DNA from: Aquanectria penicillioides
Lineage: Eukaryota > Ascomycota > Sordariomycetes > Hypocreales > Nectriaceae
Assembly: GCA_003415625.1 (NCBI GenBank)
Contig: PYIU01000009.1
Coordinates: 806,001-870,000 of the forward strand
DNA length: 64,000 bases
Direction: 5' to 3'
Positions 61,084 through 64,000 of the stretch are shown piece by piece; position 1 is the first letter of the stretch; each line of letters opens with the position of its first letter. Both the position numbers and the translations under genes were made by a program. Below the pieces are notes generated by a model that worked only from the letters and a program-made list of their open reading frames with translations, made no database searches and was not told the origin of the DNA.

Positions 61084-63775
61084 CGCAGCCGAGTCGATAC
61101 AAGATGGTTGTGTTCAACCCCGTGGGCGTTTCGAGGGCTCTGATCGGCCAGAATGAACCGCAGGGCGGCCGGGGCAAAATGGAGCTTGGATCTTGGCATT
61201 GCAGAGAGGCTTTATCGGCATGCTTGCACGAAGCCTCTGAAGCAGAAGCTGCGGGCTATTGGGGGGGTGCTTTGGCAGGGAACTCGGAGAGAGCACGCGA
61301 CACATACCCGCTTTTGGCCTTGGCCCTTGGGATCAGGGGCCACGCAAACAGCCAGGGGGACAATTGGGATGGGCAGGCAGGACGTCGACTCTGCGCCGCC
61401 CCGGTGGCCCAATTGAGACAAGATCGAACGAACAATGAAGAATGAAACGGGGAATAAACGGGGACCCAAGGACAGGGATTGCGTGGGTGGGCTTTTGCTT
61501 GAGTACATAATATGGATATGCGCAGCGTGGCGTCGAGCGCTGGCTGCTGGCTGGGCTGAGCGTTGAAAGGTTACGCGGTTACACGGGTTGAGCCGCCAAG
61601 ACCCAGACGAAGAAGCGAAAAAGAAAAAGCAAAGTCCCAACTTTATTCCGAAGGAAGCGAGCGCGTGCACCATTGCCCTGTCTGGCTTGACGCTCCTCCA
61701 GGACATGGGCGAGCGAGCAGGGTCCGCTCTGGCACTCTGCAACCACGGCCACGATCGAAGCCCCCGGAGCTGCCCCCAGGGGTTTGGGGGAACAAATCGC
61801 ATTTCAACATTCTTCCACGTTGCTGGAGCTGTTTGACAGATTGGCTACTGGGGCTGCTGGGGTTGCTGGAGCCTGATGGAGCATGTTTGGGGCCCCGTTG
61901 CAACCCGTTGCAGCTTGCTAGAGCTGCCTGCAGACGACGTATCATGGGGCAATGCATCCCGCCGTCCGTCGTCAACACCAACGTCGTCTGTGGATCGTCA
62001 ACACCCTCCAACGGCTTGGCAATGGGCTCAGGTTTGATGTTTTTGTCTCCTCACTCCTCTCGAAGCTGCCCATCGCCGGTACGCTCCCCCGCCGGTATCC
62101 GTATCCATATCTCCCAAGTCCATATCCCGAAGTCCTGGCGCCTCCAGCCGTCTGTCCGACCTTGTCCGTCGCCAAGACGCCGCCTCGATCTGTTTGCCGA
62201 GCCAACTTTTTTTTCTTCTCCCGCCCACACGACTCTCGCCAGTCGCCGTCAACAAAATTCACGCACCCTGGCTGTCCAGTTCTACCGGCCTTGGCAGTCG
62301 TCTTGCTTCCGCGACGAAGCACAACATGAGATCGGACACAGCCGTACATCTCTTGGCTATACTACAAGCATATGCCCTGGGTCCTATGGGGGCACCACCA
62401 CACAAGAGGCCTCTCTAAAACTCTACACGTTGAACTTGCTGTGACGACTCTTTCTTGAAACCTTCCCTTTAAGTTCACGTATCGTCTCATTGATATTGCC
62501 AAATGCTACGTACACGACAACAAGGCGCGATGCATATCCAGCCAGGTCTCTCCACTCTCCTCTCCGCTCCGTTCACCTCCGCGTTTAATTCCGCCTCGCT
62601 TCCCCATCCCGCTGTGCACATTGAATAGCTGGGCCGACCTGTCGGTGTCCAAACAAGACTAGCGCTTTCCATGTCAGGGATGCTCTATTCGCACGCCTAA
62701 GGCCATCGCCACAACACACACACCCAATGCGTCCTTGCAGCAACTGAGCAAGATCGGTTTGTCCATGCTATGGAGGAAATCAATATGCCGATCTTCGCGA
62801 CCGAGACCACAGCTGAGACGGTGAGACGATGGCCAAGACCAACAGGTACATGGGATTTGCGGAGCCGCCTCGTGCCCGGCTGGCTGCTGGCTTTCATCAC
62901 ATCACCCAACCGCTTGAGTGTCAGCATAAGTCTTGGCTTACCACCACGGAGCTTCACCAATCCCGACTCCTTGAATGGCTTTCTCGAAACATGCTGGAAG
63001 CACGGTTCCCCTCAGGAAGATCCAACTACACAAACCTCCCCCTCGGTCTGCTATTTCGTCCGCCAATCCACAGCCCGCTGCCCAAATTTGCCTGCCCCAA
63101 GCGAGAGGGTTCTCTCATGATCTCTCCGACTGCCTGCCTGCCCGAGGAAACTCGAGTGTAAGCACTGATCAATATCGGTAAAATGTACCGTGTTGCCGTT
63201 GTGCTGGGCTTATCCCTTTTGTGTGGACCCAACCGCCCATCCACTCCTAACTTGCCAGGATTGTGCCGTCCACTTGGAGAATTACATTAACCTGACGACT
63301 TCTCTCGCAAGAAAGTATGCCGCTACTTTAGCTAATATGGTTCCAGAGCCATTCATTCTTTCCAGAAGCCATGGCGTTCGAGCAGTACAGGGGTTATATC
63401 TATACACGTATGCACGTGGGTCAGGGATTGTCAACATTCAGTATCGTTTAATGAAAAGGGGAGATATCGTGAGAAAGATCATAAATACATCGAGTGAATT
63501 AAATGACTCCATCACTCGTTACTCAGTGCAGCCCTCGCTTACATGTACTTCCCAAAGCCGTCAGGCCGCATAAAGTATTTCCCCTAAACACGCTAATTGC
63601 TCTTTGACATATCCATAAAGTCTTGTTATTCATTCCATCTTAAGTAGAACAAGGTCCGAACAATGGGCCGTCCTCAGCTTCAAGAGACTCGATGCTACTC
63701 AGGAGATGCGATCAATGTCGAACAAGTCAACCGCAGGGTGTCTCCAAAACAGCATGCGCAGTCCTCACCTCATAT

Positions 63776-64000
63776 TCATTTCCTTCGTGTTATAGTTGGC
63801 CATGACACAAATTCGGGAGATGCAATAGCCAGTGTCTGATTTCTCGCGTCTGGATACTGGCCATCGGCGGGCGAGTTGAGAGCCCCGTACTGGATCTTTC
63901 GATAGCCTACTTCCCGTGATAGCTGGTCCGCCCGGGCATTAGAATTAGCGCCAGCCATTATCGGCGCCTGGAAAGCCGCGGCGGTTTCGAGAGGGCTCAT
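63776..64000 (-). CDS. Possible 3' part of a gene cut by the window edge
   Basis: An open frame of 74 codons from the right edge down to a stop at 63776 contains LSREVGYRKIQYGAL and GQYPDARNQTLAIAS, which look more protein-like than the surrounding frames. A methionine codon sits exactly at the edge, so the frame may begin there or continue outside. No family recognised; it could equally be chance. Confidence 0.25.
   Translation of the reverse strand: MSPLETAAAFQAPIMAGANSNARADQLSREVGYRKIQYGALNSPADGQYPDARNQTLAIASPEFVSWPTITRRK

Larger units (their letters stand above)
59634..63775. other. Long intergenic region, no supported gene
   Basis: More than 4 kb upstream of the phosphate symporter. 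It contains a G16 run (59,889-59,904), a short GT repeat (about 60,430-60,446) and a CTGCACGTG site near 61,075-61,083. Open frames up to 293 codons (61,563-62,444 plus) are Pro/Ser/Arg-rich, overlap others on both strands and show no domain. A pyrimidine-rich stretch at 62,080-62,250 could be a leader, but no coding sequence convincingly follows. Confidence 0.4.

Noticed and set aside
61563..62444. 293-codon plus-strand open frame
   Set aside because: Pro/Ser/Arg-rich with no domain, overlapped by equally long frames on both strands, which is typical of chance frames in GC-rich intergenic DNA.

Overview
The window is nuclear DNA of a filamentous ascomycete (Pezizomycotina). The gene set and the short introns (about 49-150 nt, with ACTAAC-like branch sites) fit a Sordariomycete, perhaps Hypocreales, but the order is an inference. 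It splits sharply in two. Positions 1 to about 14,550 are a very AT-rich tract full of stop codons that looks like repeat-induced point mutation (RIP). From about 14,550 to the right edge the DNA has normal composition and ordinary genes.

RIP tract. Positions 1-4,500 hold the eroded pol region of a Ty3/gypsy retrotransposon on the plus strand (reverse transcriptase, RNase H, integrase). About 9,350-10,980 holds a second eroded integrase with a zinc-binding-like segment, core and GPY/F-like end. A block of about 145 bp of normal composition (9,200-9,345) separates two mutated stretches. The tract also carries a recurrent palindrome built on GCATTTAATTAAATGC, a run of A-tracts phased at about 10.4 bp (4,574-4,745), and CpA dinucleotides that survive almost only after G.

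Gene-bearing part. In order: a TCP11/Sok1-like protein; a tandem array of intron-containing tRNA-Gly(GCC) genes (four minus, then three plus, with two more near 57.2 kb, nine in all); a small secreted Cys protein; an intron-containing tRNA-Pro(AGG); an MFS sugar transporter; an M1 aminopeptidase with a probable mitochondrial N-terminal extension; a secreted type-B carboxylesterase/lipase with a one-base frame break; a conserved-looking protein of unknown function with a probable frame break near its C-terminus; ARPC3 of the Arp2/3 complex with a frame break in its last exon; TRM6, the non-catalytic subunit of the tRNA m1A58 methyltransferase; a 1,052-residue secreted protein with a central array of KTSGDKDH-type repeats; a flavin-containing monooxygenase; a FucP-like MFS permease; and a Pho89/PHO-4 type phosphate symporter. 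The last 4 kb hold no gene I can support except a possible fragment at the edge.

Most genes are unrelated housekeeping or uptake functions, and no operon-like or biosynthetic cluster is evident. The most unusual items are the repeat-rich secreted protein, the tRNA-Gly array with variable introns, the palindromes and phased A-tracts in the RIP tract, two GC-AG introns in neighbouring genes, and three single-base frame breaks within 7 kb, which may be assembly errors. All functional calls rest on reading the translated sequence by eye; no database search was run.
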